A stretch of DNA of 64,000 bases from Lentisphaerae bacterium GWF2_57_35 (GCA_001804865.1 MHBK01000008.1:1-64000); one strand, 5' to 3'; positions 53,872 through 62,512 are shown, counted from the first letter of the stretch. Numbers and translations are program-made. Notes: generated from the sequence alone by a model not told the origin.

Positions 53872-54210
53872 TCAATGATTGCGCAAAAACCACAACTCGG
53901 CGCGCAAGCGTTCGACCTCATCGAGTAGATCAAACATCGTTTTGATCCAGGCCACATCGATGCCGTGAACAGTCCGCAAGCGATCGATTCTCCGTACAGT
54001 ATGGATCGCTTCTTCTGTAAATTCCATCACCCCATACGGCGGCTGCAAGACAGGCCGTACAAGACCGGCGCGACAATAGATCAGAACGGACCGGCGAGAA
54101 ACGCCCGAGCGATGAGCGGCCTCATCAAGGCGATACAAGACGTTTGGCTTCGGCTCAAACAACACAAGAGCAAGAGTCGGAGGGCTATCTGAATCAAACG
54201 GGTTGCTCAT
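53872..54210 (-). CDS. cbpM: CbpM-like chaperone modulator (MerR-fold)
   Basis: 112 residues from ATG 54210, preceded by GAGGAGT. A MerR-like helix-turn-helix ([30 protein letters not shown]) is followed by ILRL-type helices ([20 protein letters not shown]) and a short coiled coil. This matches CbpM, the inhibitor of the J-domain co-chaperone CbpA. Its start overlaps the end of the J-domain gene by 17 bases, the usual cbpA-cbpM arrangement. Confidence 0.85.
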   Translation of the reverse strand: MSNPFDSDSPPTLALVLFEPKPNVLYRLDEAAHRSGVSRRSVLIYCRAGLVRPVLQPPYGVMEFTEEAIHTVRRIDRLRTVHGIDVAWIKTMFDLLDEVERLRAELWFLRNH

Positions 54211-55174
54211 GAATACTCCTCGGGGTAAACGCCGATTTTGCGGCCAGCTGCTCCCACAGGACTTTTTCATCGGATGTAACCGACGAGGGGACTTGGATGG
54301 ATACCCGGGCATGCAGGTCGCCGCGCGTTCCATGACCCGTGGGCAACCCTTTTCCGCGCAAACGAAATTGCCGTTCCGCCGCGGTGCCCGCCGGAATTTT
54401 CAAGGACACCCGTCCATCCAGCGTTGGGATTTGAACGGTGGCCCCGAGCACCGCTTCCCAGGGGCCCAAATCCAAATCGTAATACAGGTTGGCGCCCCAC
54501 ACCCGGAAATCGTGGTGCTGGGCGAACTTTACGCGCAAGTAGAGGTTCCCCGAATCGCCTCCGCCGATGCCGTCCTGACCTTTACCCGTGAGGCAGATGA
54601 GCTGCAGTTGCCGTACGCCAGGCGGAATTTTCACGCGCAAGGTCTGCATCGTCGATTTCTCGGTGCGACGGTCCGTATGCCACAGACGGATCGTTCGCGT
54701 CGAACCGCGAAGAACTTCGTCCAGCGTCACCCGGATGTCGCCCTCGATGTCCTGGCCGCGGCGTGCGGCCTCCGCGCCTTCCGCGCCATCTTCCCCTCGG
54801 CCGAAGCCGCTGGTTGGGCGACCGCGGCTGCCAAAGAACTGCTCGAAGAAATCGCTGAAGCCCGTGCCGTCGAAATGGAATTCGGAACCCTCTGGCGCGC
54901 CTCCGCGGAATCCGCCGGCTTGATGCGCCGTTGGCCGCTCTGAATGGTTCCAGCTCGCTCCCAGTTCATCGTACTTCCGCCGCTTATCCGGGTCGCTGAG
55001 AACTTCGTTGGCCTCGTTGATTTCCTTGAACCTGTTTTCCGCGCCCGCCTTGTCCTTGGCGACGTCGGGGTGATATTTTCGCGCCAGACTGCGGAAGGCC
55101 TTCTTGATGTCCTCGTCACTCGCGTTGGAGGCCACGCCGAGAACGTCGTAGTAGTCTTTGAATTCAACGGACAT
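54194..55174 (-). CDS. cbpA: CbpA-type J-domain co-chaperone
   Basis: 326 residues. The J-domain (6-70: [23 protein letters not shown] in RKYHPDVA) is followed by a Gly/Phe-rich linker ([17 protein letters not shown]) and two DnaJ C-terminal beta domains ([36 protein letters not shown]). There is no zinc-finger cluster, which distinguishes CbpA from DnaJ. It feeds unfolded clients to DnaK. Coupled to cbpM. Confidence 0.93.
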   Translation of the reverse strand: MSVEFKDYYDVLGVASNASDEDIKKAFRSLARKYHPDVAKDKAGAENRFKEINEANEVLSDPDKRRKYDELGASWNHSERPTAHQAGGFRGGAPEGSEFHFDGTGFSDFFEQFFGSRGRPTSGFGRGEDGAEGAEAARRGQDIEGDIRVTLDEVLRGSTRTIRLWHTDRRTEKSTMQTLRVKIPPGVRQLQLICLTGKGQDGIGGGDSGNLYLRVKFAQHHDFRVWGANLYYDLDLGPWEAVLGATVQIPTLDGRVSLKIPAGTAAERQFRLRGKGLPTGHGTRGDLHARVSIQVPSSVTSDEKVLWEQLAAKSAFTPRSIHEQPV

Positions 55175-55217
55175 GGCGGCCTCCAGGGGAATGACTCAAA
55201 ACATTGCAGCGCTATAG

Positions 55218-55526
55218 TCAGGGGCTGCACGAATCTCGGTTTTGTGCGCGAAACGCCAGCCAGAGAACGGAAATAAGGACCGCGCCGTTGAGGATGCCAG
55301 GCCATCGGGAAGATTTCGATGCGGTCTCCACGGGCTGCTCGCGGTGGAAGGCGGCCAGGCCCGTCGCCAGCACCGCGGCGGACGAGGCGATGGCCCCCAA
55401 AGCGGTAGCGCGGCAGGCCAGCCTGCGAACGCCCGCCGTCAGCGCGGCCAGCTCGCTCACCAGTTGGGCCCGGTTGAGTTCGCTTTCCGCGAGCAAGAGC
55501 TGTTTGCGCGATTCGAGGGGGGTCAT
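55218..55526 (-). CDS. YqjK-like small membrane-associated protein
   Basis: 102 residues. An N-terminal charged helix (LESRKQLLLAESELNRAQLV) is followed by two hydrophobic stretches (ATALGAIASSAAVLATGLAA; ILNGAVLISVLWLAF). It shares ATGA with the preceding yqjE-like gene, and order and layout match the YqjD-YqjE-YqjK set. The assignment depends largely on this context. Confidence 0.7.
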   Translation of the reverse strand: MTPLESRKQLLLAESELNRAQLVSELAALTAGVRRLACRATALGAIASSAAVLATGLAAFHREQPVETASKSSRWPGILNGAVLISVLWLAFRAQNRDSCSP

Positions 55527-55933
55527 TGGAAAAGGTTCTCCAAACCGGCTCGATCCTTTCGGAGTTGATCGAGCGAGGCCGCAAGAGGCTGCTCATCGTG
55601 CAGCCGTCCGACGAATCTCCGGTACAGACAAAATCCCGCGGCGCCGTAGAGAAAGGCCAGGGTCAGAAGGACGGCCACCGGCGAGTACGCCCGCAACAGA
55701 AGCACGAGGGCCGCCGTGAAGGTCATGCCGGCAAGCAGGCCGAAAGCGGCCACGCCGAACGCCAGCAGGACCGCGCGCAGGAGAAGCTCGCGCTCCTCCT
55801 GCACGGCCGCCATCAACAGTTCGAGGCGGTTTTCGCCGATGGTCAGCAACAACCGCGCAAAATGCTTCGAGGACGCCGAAAAGCGCCCGAGGTCGGCGGC
55901 CGCTGCTCCCAAGATGACAGGATCAGTCGCCAT
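55523..55933 (-). CDS. YqjE/Holin-X family membrane protein
   Basis: 136 residues from ATG 55933. An amphipathic N-terminus (FARLLLTIGENRLELLMAAV, QEERELLLRAVL) leads into two transmembrane helices (LAFGVAAFGLLAGMTFTAAL and VAVLLTLAFLYGAAGFCLY) and a basic/acidic tail, as in YqjE (PF07332). It overlaps the yqjD-like gene by 11 bases and the yqjK-like gene by 4. Envelope-associated and stress-induced in other bacteria; mechanism unknown. Confidence 0.85.
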   Translation of the reverse strand: MATDPVILGAAAADLGRFSASSKHFARLLLTIGENRLELLMAAVQEERELLLRAVLLAFGVAAFGLLAGMTFTAALVLLLRAYSPVAVLLTLAFLYGAAGFCLYRRFVGRLHDEQPLAASLDQLRKDRAGLENLFQ

Positions 55934-56327
55934 GTCGGGGGCCTCGACGCGAGAAGAGATAGCCAACGAGCGCACCCACGCCCAAGGCAATTCCCATCGT
56001 TTGATAAAGATTCTCGCGGAAGGCATGATCGGCTGTCTTGGCTTTTTCGACCACCTTGTCGTAAACGTCGCCATAGATTTCCTTGCCGCTCTCCAGGGCC
56101 GCCGTGCAAAGCTTGCGGACTTCCTCGACGTCTTCCCCTACTTTGTCGGAAGCCTTGCCCATCAAAGATTCTCCATTCGACTTCCCTCGCTCCAGGGCGG
56201 CGGCGAGACGCTTTCGGGCTTGCCCCACTTTGTCGCTGGCCAGATGGACCGTGGCTTCCATCAATACGCGCGCATCTTCCGCGAGCTCGCTGAATTCCTT
56301 GCTGGGTGCGGTTGCTTGTTTGCTCAT
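55923..56327 (-). CDS. YqjD/ElaB (DUF883) membrane-anchored protein
   Basis: 134 residues. A long amphipathic helical region (AEDARVLMEATVHLASDKVG ... YDKVVEKAKTADHAFREN) ends in a single C-terminal glycine-rich transmembrane helix (GIALGVGALVGYLFSRR). This is the tail-anchored layout of DUF883 proteins, some of which bind ribosomes in stationary phase. First gene of the yqjD-yqjE-yqjK-like operon, behind regulon promoter 5. Confidence 0.88.
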   Translation of the reverse strand: MSKQATAPSKEFSELAEDARVLMEATVHLASDKVGQARKRLAAALERGKSNGESLMGKASDKVGEDVEEVRKLCTAALESGKEIYGDVYDKVVEKAKTADHAFRENLYQTMGIALGVGALVGYLFSRRGPRHGD

Positions 56328-56391
56328 ATTTTCTTTCCCTTTGTTTTATCCAATATTTTCGCCCCTAGAGGCGCGATCCTTGGCTGTTTGC

Positions 56392-56436
56392 AAGCTACAG
56401 GGGATGACCTGACAAAGCTATGGGGTGTTACCCTAC
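56392..56436 (-). promoter_or_regulatory. Regulon promoter 5 (yqjDEK-like operon)
   Basis: Dyad GTAGGGTAACACCCCATAG at 56436-56418, 20 bases, then TAGCTT at 56397-56392 (TANNNT). The predicted start is near 56385, giving a leader of about 58 bases. Confidence 0.8.
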
Positions 56437-56482
56437 CCACGCTGACGACATCCTGCCCAAGATCGAAAATCGAACGTCCGGG

Positions 56483-57691
56483 TCACTTGTCCTCGGACAG
56501 CTTTTCGTGAAGGGCCTTTCGCGCCAGTCGATCCAGGTCGGCGTCCGTTACAGCGGGAAGAAAGCGTTTTCGATAAAGCTCGTCGTGCAAGATATCCACT
56601 ATGGCCACCAGGGGAGCCGCAACCAGCACGCCCAGCACGCCGAAGGAGGCCACGCATAAGAGCATGGAGAAGAGCACCGCCACCGGATGCAATTTCATGC
56701 TGCGCGCCATGATGAGAGGGAGGATCACATTGTTCTCCAAGGCCTGGACGGTCAAATAGGCGAGCACGACCCACAACGGGGTCAAGCCTCCTTTGCCAAC
56801 CGCGAACAGCAGGGCCGGCGTCGCGCTGAGGAGCGGCCCCAGAAAGGGAATCGCTTCCAGGATGCCCGCGATCAGCCCCAAGGCCAACGCGTCCATCATC
56901 CCGAAGATCGGCCACATGAGCAGGAAAACCAGCAGGCCAATCGTCAACATCCCCAGCAGAGTGGCCCCGGCCCAGCCGGGAACGAAATTTCCAATGCGCT
57001 GCAGGATGGCGAGAGTCAGCGCGTGATGGCGTTCGGGCACGAGAGAAAACAGGGCCCCCACAATCGGGCGGGGATTCATCAGCGTGAGGGTCACGCCAAA
57101 GAAAACCGTGGCCAACACGACCAGGATCTGAGCCGTATTGACCGCCACCGCCGTGAAACTGCCGGCCACGTCCTGCAGCAGTTGGCTTAAACGGGAACGA
57201 AGAGCGCCCGATTCTTTGGCCACCTTGGCCGGAGCCGGTTTAACCGACTGCGTCGAGGCTGCGGACGTGCCTGCCGCCATCGCGGCTTGGGCCATTTCCG
57301 TGGTGACTTCCGCCTGGAGTTTTTCCTCGGAAAGCACGGATTGCTTTTCTATTCTGATCAAGGGTTTTTGCAGCCGCTCCCAGTAGCCGGGCAACTGTTC
57401 CGAGATCTTTGCGATAGAAGCATTCATCGGCCCGAAGAAGACCAACCCCGTCAAGGCAATAACCGCAAGAAAGGCCGTCACGACAAGCCCGGTCGCGATT
57501 TTTCTTCCCCCCATCAAAGCCCGCATCCGGGAGATCACGGGATTGAAGGCGAGCGAAATCAACAGAATAAGCAAAAATGACAACAGAATGGGAGATAGCA
57601 AAGAGAACGTTTGGATGAAACCAAACAGCGCCGCAGCCAGGATCAAAGCGAAACCCACCGAGATTGATTTCACCTCTAATTTATCGGTCAT
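56483..57691 (-). CDS. AI-2E family transporter (PerM/TqsA-type)
   Basis: A 402-residue inner-membrane protein with about eight helices and the family's long periplasmic/cytoplasmic helix region (residues 90-170, here with an unusual Ala/Ser/Lys-rich stretch). Landmarks are VVLATVFFGVTLTLMNPRP and IPFLGPLLSATPALLFAVGK, then YLTVQALENNVILPLIMARS. Members export small molecules or exchange sodium and protons; the substrate here is unknown. ATG 57691 lies 12 bases after the enzyme I stop. Confidence 0.9.
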   Translation of the reverse strand: MTDKLEVKSISVGFALILAAALFGFIQTFSLLSPILLSFLLILLISLAFNPVISRMRALMGGRKIATGLVVTAFLAVIALTGLVFFGPMNASIAKISEQLPGYWERLQKPLIRIEKQSVLSEEKLQAEVTTEMAQAAMAAGTSAASTQSVKPAPAKVAKESGALRSRLSQLLQDVAGSFTAVAVNTAQILVVLATVFFGVTLTLMNPRPIVGALFSLVPERHHALTLAILQRIGNFVPGWAGATLLGMLTIGLLVFLLMWPIFGMMDALALGLIAGILEAIPFLGPLLSATPALLFAVGKGGLTPLWVVLAYLTVQALENNVILPLIMARSMKLHPVAVLFSMLLCVASFGVLGVLVAAPLVAIVDILHDELYRKRFLPAVTDADLDRLARKALHEKLSEDK

Positions 57692-57703
57692 ATTGCGTTT
57701 CTC

Positions 57704-59464
57704 TCATTGCGAGCGGTCGAGCGTCTTCATTCGTTGTTCCACCTCATCGGCGTTTTCAAAGTCCAAGAGGATGGGCAACAGGGCTCGCAGCTCCGCCACG
57801 TTCAGCATGGAAAGGGTCTGGCGAACAGAATGCACCGCATCCGGTTGAATGGAAAAGTTCGCGGCGCCCAGGGCCGCGAGCAGGCAACACCCTTCGGGAT
57901 CGGAAGCCATCTCGCCGCACACCGTGAGCGGGACGCCGTGCTGTTCGCAGGAGGAAATCACATCCCGGAGCAACTTGAGAAAGGCCGGGTGGGTGAATCG
58001 ATTATACGGCTGCAAGTCATCCTGATCTCGATTGACGGCAAAGAAATATTGAAGAAGATCGTTCGTTCCCAAACAGACAAAGTCGACTTTCGGCAAGAAC
58101 TTTTCGATCGACATGGCGACGGAGGGCACTTCGACCATAATGCCAACGTGCGGAGAATCGTCCGTTATGCTCATTTCCGCAAGCACCTCGTCGATGAGCT
58201 TCCGCGTCTTCAAGAGATCGTCCACGGTCGTAATGAATGGCACGAGTATCCGCACGTGAACCGTGTTGCGCGCGGCCAGGATCGTGCGAAGCTGTTTTAT
58301 CGTCAGGTCGGGGTGCGACAGCAGAAAGCGAACTCCCCGGCATCCTAATTGAGGATCGGTCTCTCTGGACATTTGCAGATAGACCGGAAGTTTGTCGCCG
58401 CCGAAGTCAAGAAGGCGGAAGGTCATGATCCCGAGGCCCTCCAGCCCAAAAAGCCCTGCATAGTAGGCCGTCTCCTGCTGGTCTGAAGGCGAAATGGTAT
58501 TCGCAAGATACCGTATTTCACTGCGGAAAAGGCCGATATCCCGGATGCCAAAACGCTGTGCGCGTTTCACCTCCGCAAGGGTGCAGGCATTACACAGCAG
58601 ATGCAACGCCAGCCCGTCGAGGGAGTGAACGATCGATTCATCGCTTGGAGGCGACGACGACGCGACCTCGGCATGGAGCCGGGTCTCCTCATCGCGGCAT
58701 TCCTTGACGGTCTCCTCGGAGGGATTGAGAAATGCATAGCCGCGGTAGGCGTCCACCAGCACCTCGGTCGATTCATCGACGAGCGGACCGATGCCTGGAA
58801 ATCCGATGATGATCGGCACGCCCAACGTTTGCGCCATGATGGAGGCATGGGAATATTGCATGCTTTCTTCAATGAGGATTCCGGCCACTTTATCCATGGG
58901 AATCACGGCGACCTCGACCGGGGTCAGCCGGTCGGCGATCAAGATCGAGCCCGCCGGAATCCTGAGAAGGGATGAAATCCGGCTTTCGCTGGCAGGCAGG
59001 ATGTTGTAGAGAAGCCGATAATACAGATCCTGCATGGTGATCAGTCCTTTGACCGTCGCCTCATCGGCGCTTCCCAGCGCCTTGTCCCGCAATCGGGCGA
59101 TTTCCTCCGCCAGCACGGATTCTCCATGCAGGCCGGCACGCTCAATCAGTTCCTTCATGGAGGAAATAAAGGTCGGATCGTTTAGGAGAAGCAAATCCGC
59201 TTCGAATATCAGATGCGCGTGATCGTCTGGCTCTTGCCGGCTGTTGCGCATGAAGCGGGATATCTGGTCTTTACTCTTAAGTATCGCGAAATCAATTCTG
59301 GCCCATTCGGCGGAGACCAGATCGGCGGTGCTCTTGTCGTTTCGAAATTGCTCCAGGTCCACCCGCTTTAAAAGATATGCTTTGCCGCGTGCGATGCCCG
59401 GAGCAAGGGGCTTCCCGATGAATTTCAGCTCGCTATTCCCGAAGGTCTTTGGCCGCAGTTTCAT
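57704..59464 (-). CDS. ptsI: PTS enzyme I (PEP-protein phosphotransferase)
   Basis: 586 residues, full length. It transfers phosphate from PEP to HPr. The N-terminal domain opens FIGKPLAPGIARGKAYLL. The active-site His is in ESMQYSHASIMAQTLGVP, diverged from the usual GGxTSH. The PEP-binding TIM barrel has the conserved FRSEIRYL and FRLLDFGGDKLP, then GCRGVRFLL, and Cys in LTVCGEMASDP. No HPr or EII gene is in the window, so it probably serves a regulatory or genome-scattered PTS. No GAF domain, so it is not PtsP. Confidence 0.9.
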   Translation of the reverse strand: MKLRPKTFGNSELKFIGKPLAPGIARGKAYLLKRVDLEQFRNDKSTADLVSAEWARIDFAILKSKDQISRFMRNSRQEPDDHAHLIFEADLLLLNDPTFISSMKELIERAGLHGESVLAEEIARLRDKALGSADEATVKGLITMQDLYYRLLYNILPASESRISSLLRIPAGSILIADRLTPVEVAVIPMDKVAGILIEESMQYSHASIMAQTLGVPIIIGFPGIGPLVDESTEVLVDAYRGYAFLNPSEETVKECRDEETRLHAEVASSSPPSDESIVHSLDGLALHLLCNACTLAEVKRAQRFGIRDIGLFRSEIRYLANTISPSDQQETAYYAGLFGLEGLGIMTFRLLDFGGDKLPVYLQMSRETDPQLGCRGVRFLLSHPDLTIKQLRTILAARNTVHVRILVPFITTVDDLLKTRKLIDEVLAEMSITDDSPHVGIMVEVPSVAMSIEKFLPKVDFVCLGTNDLLQYFFAVNRDQDDLQPYNRFTHPAFLKLLRDVISSCEQHGVPLTVCGEMASDPEGCCLLAALGAANFSIQPDAVHSVRQTLSMLNVAELRALLPILLDFENADEVEQRMKTLDRSQ

Positions 59465-59541
59465 GTTATGTTGCTCCGATATTTCGAACCGATGAGACTA
59501 AGCGACAAATTGGGCGCCTGTTATGTTTCCTATGCAATGCA

Positions 59542-59567
59542 GGAGGCCGGGTCATGCCCCGGCCTCC
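59542..59567 (-). terminator. Strong hairpin after CsbD
   Basis: GGAGGCCGGG (59542-59551) pairs with CCCGGCCTCC (59558-59567). It lies 34 bases after csbD and has no T-run. Similar to the hairpin at 53238-53265. Confidence 0.5.
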
Positions 59568-59600
59568 CATTTCGAGTCAGAATTTCAAGAACTGACCACA

Positions 59601-59768
59601 TCACCCGCGCATTTTTTTTGCGACTTTGTCGATGACTTTCGCGGTGGTTTGCTTCACTTGGCCCACCGCCTGATCCGTCTGGCCCTTGTTGCGAAGCTTG
59701 TCGTTGCCGGTCAACACGCCCGCCGCTTCCTTGATGCGGCCCTTCGCGATGTCTGTTTTGCCGTTCAT
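59601..59768 (-). CDS. CsbD family stress protein
   Basis: 55 residues from ATG 59768: [20 protein letters not shown] ... LRNKGQTDQAVGQVKQTTAK. The family repeat KGxxKEAxG...DKxxxxGxxDQxxGxxK is complete. A hydrophilic, natively helical general-stress protein. It closes the BON-DUF3309-CsbD operon. About 75% identical to the CsbD part of the chimeric frame at 53281-53448. Confidence 0.93.
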   Translation of the reverse strand: MNGKTDIAKGRIKEAAGVLTGNDKLRNKGQTDQAVGQVKQTTAKVIDKVAKKMRG

Positions 59769-59801
59769 AATGAGAACTCCTTTTCCTGGAACACGTAGTT
59801 T

Positions 59802-59960
59802 CTAGATCCGGCCCATAAGAAGCAGGATGAGCAGAATCAAGACAACGAGTCCCAATCCGCCGCTCGGGTAGTAACCCCAACTCTTGCTATGAGGCCACGT
59901 GGGCAATGCGCCCACGAGAAAGAGAATCAATATAATCAGTAGTATCGTTCCGATGCTCAT
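59802..59960 (-). CDS. DUF3309 small membrane protein
   Basis: 52 residues from ATG 59960, behind AAGGAGCAACCGC. Two Leu/Ile-rich helices surround ALPTWPHSKSWGYYPSGGLG. A longer in-frame extension to 60023 has no ribosome site. Paralogue of 53064-53222; here it lies between the BON protein and CsbD. Confidence 0.93.
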   Translation of the reverse strand: MSIGTILLIILILFLVGALPTWPHSKSWGYYPSGGLGLVVLILLILLLMGRI

Positions 59961-60036
59961 GCGGTTGCTCCTTCCCTTTGCCTGGTTTTGTCGTCGGCTG
60001 GCGCAACCCGCGCCAGCCGGCAACGATCGTTCGAAT

Positions 60037-60816
60037 CTACTTGGTCATGACTTCTTCGACCGTCATCTGGTTCTTTACGTCGGTCACGCCCTGAATGTCG
60101 GCAACCAGCTTGGTAACCAGGGATTTTTCGGCTTCGTTCTTGGCAATGCCGGTCAACGTGACTTCGCCATCCCAGGTCTCGACCTGGGTCTTGAGGGCGC
60201 CGGTCGAACGATGGGTCAACAATGCGGCCTTGACCTGGGCGGTGATGGAGGCGTCATCGATCTTCTCGCCTGCGGTCCGTTCCGCCGGTTCCGGAGTCGC
60301 GGCCACCGTCATCTCATTCTTCACTTCTTTCACGCCATCGATATCCTTGGCGTATTCGGAGGTCAGCTCCTTCTGGGCCGCGCTGGCCGCTTCGCCTTTC
60401 AGCGTCACGATGCCGTCTTTTACCTCGACGATGGTTTTGCCGGCGTTGACGTTGCGATGGAACAACAGCGCGAGCGTCACCTTTTTGCCGATCCACGCAT
60501 CCGCGTTTTCGGCGGCGACTTCGGCCTTGGTCGCGAGTTGATTATCCACGCGGATGACTCCGGGCAGACTCGCTACGGTATCCTGAGCCAGTGTTTTGTG
60601 GGATTCTTCGGCCACCGTCCCGGTCAAGGTCACAACGCCCTCTTTGGCTTCGGCCTTGACCGCGTCGTCCTTGAGATAGGTCTTATAGACAAAGGTCTTC
60701 TTGAACGACGACTCGATCTTGTCGTCTATTTCGGAGGCGCGCACTGGCGCGCTATTGATCAACACAACGGCGACTACGGCGGCAAACGCTAAACGATACA
60801 TGATCTTCGATTTCAT
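60037..60816 (-). CDS. Periplasmic triple-BON-domain protein (OsmY-like)
   Basis: 259 residues with signal peptide MYRLAFAAVVAVVLINSAPVRA. Three BON domains follow (about 30-95, 105-170 and 185-255), each with a GVVTLTG-type strand (EGVVTLTGTV, DGIVTLKGEA, DGEVTLTGIA) and GVxxVxNxxT ends. BON proteins bind phospholipid surfaces and protect against osmotic stress. First gene of the operon with DUF3309 and CsbD, transcribed from regulon promoter 6. Confidence 0.93.
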   Translation of the reverse strand: MKSKIMYRLAFAAVVAVVLINSAPVRASEIDDKIESSFKKTFVYKTYLKDDAVKAEAKEGVVTLTGTVAEESHKTLAQDTVASLPGVIRVDNQLATKAEVAAENADAWIGKKVTLALLFHRNVNAGKTIVEVKDGIVTLKGEAASAAQKELTSEYAKDIDGVKEVKNEMTVAATPEPAERTAGEKIDDASITAQVKAALLTHRSTGALKTQVETWDGEVTLTGIAKNEAEKSLVTKLVADIQGVTDVKNQMTVEEVMTK

Positions 60817-60939
60817 TCTATTCCCCTGATTCAGTTGTTGCGGGAGGTTTGCTCCCCTTGGTTAGACTCACTCAGACCAATGCTCCTTGATCGCAGCCCC
60901 TCGCTTTCCCCTAGATGGATTTCTGTTTCTTAGTGAGGA

Positions 60940-60984
60940 AATCTACGTCATGCCCGACTCATTTGCTATGGGGTGTAACCCTAC
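60940..60984 (-). promoter_or_regulatory. Regulon promoter 6 (BON-DUF3309-CsbD operon)
   Basis: Dyad GTAGGGTTACACCCCATAG at 60984-60966, 20 bases, then TAGATT at 60945-60940 (TANNNT). The predicted start is near 60933. Back-to-back with promoter 7, 95 bases away. Confidence 0.8.
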
Positions 60985-61079
60985 TGCGGAAAGGTCCGAA
61001 CACCGCGCCTTATGGAATGAAGCACGGCCTCGCACCTGCCCGCCCTCCCTCTGGTCAATTATGATTAAGAGAAGAGGCG

Positions 61080-61124
61080 GTAGGGTTACACCCCATAGAA
61101 AAACGAATCCCGAATGACTACCGT
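61080..61124 (+). promoter_or_regulatory. Regulon promoter 7 (ice-binding-like protein)
   Basis: Dyad GTAGGGTTACACCCCATAG at 61080-61098, identical to promoter 6, 20 bases, then TACCGT at 61119-61124 (TANNNT). The predicted start is near 61131, with a 51-base leader to ATG 61182. Confidence 0.8.
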
Positions 61125-61181
61125 GCCGTCAGTGAATCGCACCACATCGCCATCGCAAGGCAAACCAAAAGGAGTCAAGGG

Positions 61182-62237
61182 ATGAAGACGCATATGACGA
61201 GATATTTCAACCAGCAAGCGACCCGTTCGAAGAATGCCAACGCCCCACGGGCGCCCATCGCCGCCTCAGCGAAACCAATGCTCCTCGGTCTAATCCTTGC
61301 GGCGGCCATGATGACCCCGCATCGGACGTGGGCGGCGGGGCCGGCGTCCGTCAACCTGGGCTCGACGGCTCATTTTACGATTCTGGCCGGCGCCGCAATC
61401 ACCACCACGGGAGGGGGCCCCATTAATGGGGACGTCGGGGCAAGTCCAATTGCCGGGTCGGCCATCGGTTTGACCGACGCTCAAGTGAATGGGATCATCT
61501 ATGCGGTCGATGCCACGGGACCGGCAGGTTCTGTGATCGATCCAGCGCTCTTAACCGCGGCCAAGGGCGATTTGACCACGGCATACAACGAGGCCCGAGA
61601 TCGAACGCCTGTCCCTACGGGACCTTTCCTGAATCCCGGGGCCGGGAATATCGGAGGGATGAACCTGATCCCCGGTCTCTACAAATTCACGGGCACGGCG
61701 TTGATCACGGGAGAGGACGTCACCCTCACCGGAGGTCCAAACGACGTCTGGATTTTTCAAATAGCCGCCGATCTCCAAGTGGGCAGTACGATTCAGGTCC
61801 TCCTGGCCGGCGGCGCACAGGCCAGGAATATTTTCTGGCAAGTGGGCTCTTCGGCGACGATTGGGACGTTCGCCGTGTTCAAGGGGACCATCCTGGCCGA
61901 TCAAGCCATCACGATGGATACCAGCAGCACGATGGAGGGACGAGCCTTGGCGTTCAGCGCCGGGGTGACCTACAACGGCGATGGCGGCAGTCTGCCCACG
62001 GTGGAGGCCCCCACGTTTACCCACATCTCCAGATTGACCGCCAACTCCGAGACCCTCGTCCTCAACACCACGCCGTATTTCCTCGTGACGCTGGAGGGCA
62101 GCCCGGACCTGTCCCCCACGAACTGGACAACGATCGCCACGGATACTCCGGTCGTCAACCTCTGCACGTTCACCAACGACGCCGCCCTGGCCACGGCAAC
62201 GCAGCGCTTCTACCGGGCGTTCGCCACCACGTATTGA
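61182..62237 (+). CDS. DUF3494 ice-binding-like secreted protein
   Basis: 351 residues from ATG 61182 (AAAAGGAGTCAAGGG upstream). A long leader (about 50 residues, hydrophobic core MLLGLILAAAMMTPH) exports the protein. Residues 55-275 follow DUF3494/ice-binding proteins: VNLGSTAHFTILAGAAIT, GDVGASPIAGSAI, ...NPGAGNIGGMNLIPGLYKF, DVWIFQIAADLQVGS and FWQVGSSATIGTFAVFKGTI. The C-terminal 75 residues are a separate beta module (EGSPDLSPTNWTTI...RFYRAF). Such domains also act as adhesins, so ice binding is not certain. Confidence 0.9.
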   Translation: MKTHMTRYFNQQATRSKNANAPRAPIAASAKPMLLGLILAAAMMTPHRTWAAGPASVNLGSTAHFTILAGAAITTTGGGPINGDVGASPIAGSAIGLTDAQVNGIIYAVDATGPAGSVIDPALLTAAKGDLTTAYNEARDRTPVPTGPFLNPGAGNIGGMNLIPGLYKFTGTALITGEDVTLTGGPNDVWIFQIAADLQVGSTIQVLLAGGAQARNIFWQVGSSATIGTFAVFKGTILADQAITMDTSSTMEGRALAFSAGVTYNGDGGSLPTVEAPTFTHISRLTANSETLVLNTTPYFLVTLEGSPDLSPTNWTTIATDTPVVNLCTFTNDAALATATQRFYRAFATTY

Positions 62238-62262
62238 CCTGCGGACAAACGGCCGCAACACC

Positions 62263-62284
62263 GGACGGCGGCGGAGCGCCGTCC
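62263..62284 (+). terminator. Hairpin after the ice-binding-like gene
   Basis: GGACGGCG (62263-62270) pairs with CGCCGTCC (62277-62284) around six bases, 25 bases after the stop. There is only a weak T-run afterwards. Confidence 0.5.
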
Positions 62285-62315
62285 CTACCGTTCTTTGTCG
62301 TTGGTAGGGCGCTCA

Positions 62316-62356
62316 CTCCCTGCCCGCAATGCTGCGCATAGCGCTGCAGGCGGACG
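62316..62356. repeat. Family P3 repeat, single arm
   Basis: CTCCCTGCCCGCAATG followed by GCGCATAGCG and CAGGCGGACG resembles the left arm of the palindrome at 18651-18690. It lies in the spacer before regulon promoter 8. Confidence 0.4.
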
Positions 62357-62428
62357 CTGAGCGCCTTGTTTTCTCCAGATGACCTACGGCACGAATTGCA
62401 CAACGAAAATTAGATTGCGGACGCAACG

Positions 62429-62473
62429 GTAGGGTTATACCCCATAGAAACAGGTCGCCTGGTGGACTAGTGT
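62429..62473 (+). promoter_or_regulatory. Regulon promoter 8 (entericidin cluster)
   Basis: Dyad GTAGGGTTATACCCCATAG at 62429-62447, 20 bases, then TAGTGT at 62468-62473 (TANNNT). The predicted start is near 62480, with a 33-base leader. Confidence 0.8.
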
Positions 62474-62512
62474 AATGTGACATAGGAAGCAACAAACAGA
62501 CGGGAGTTTAGC

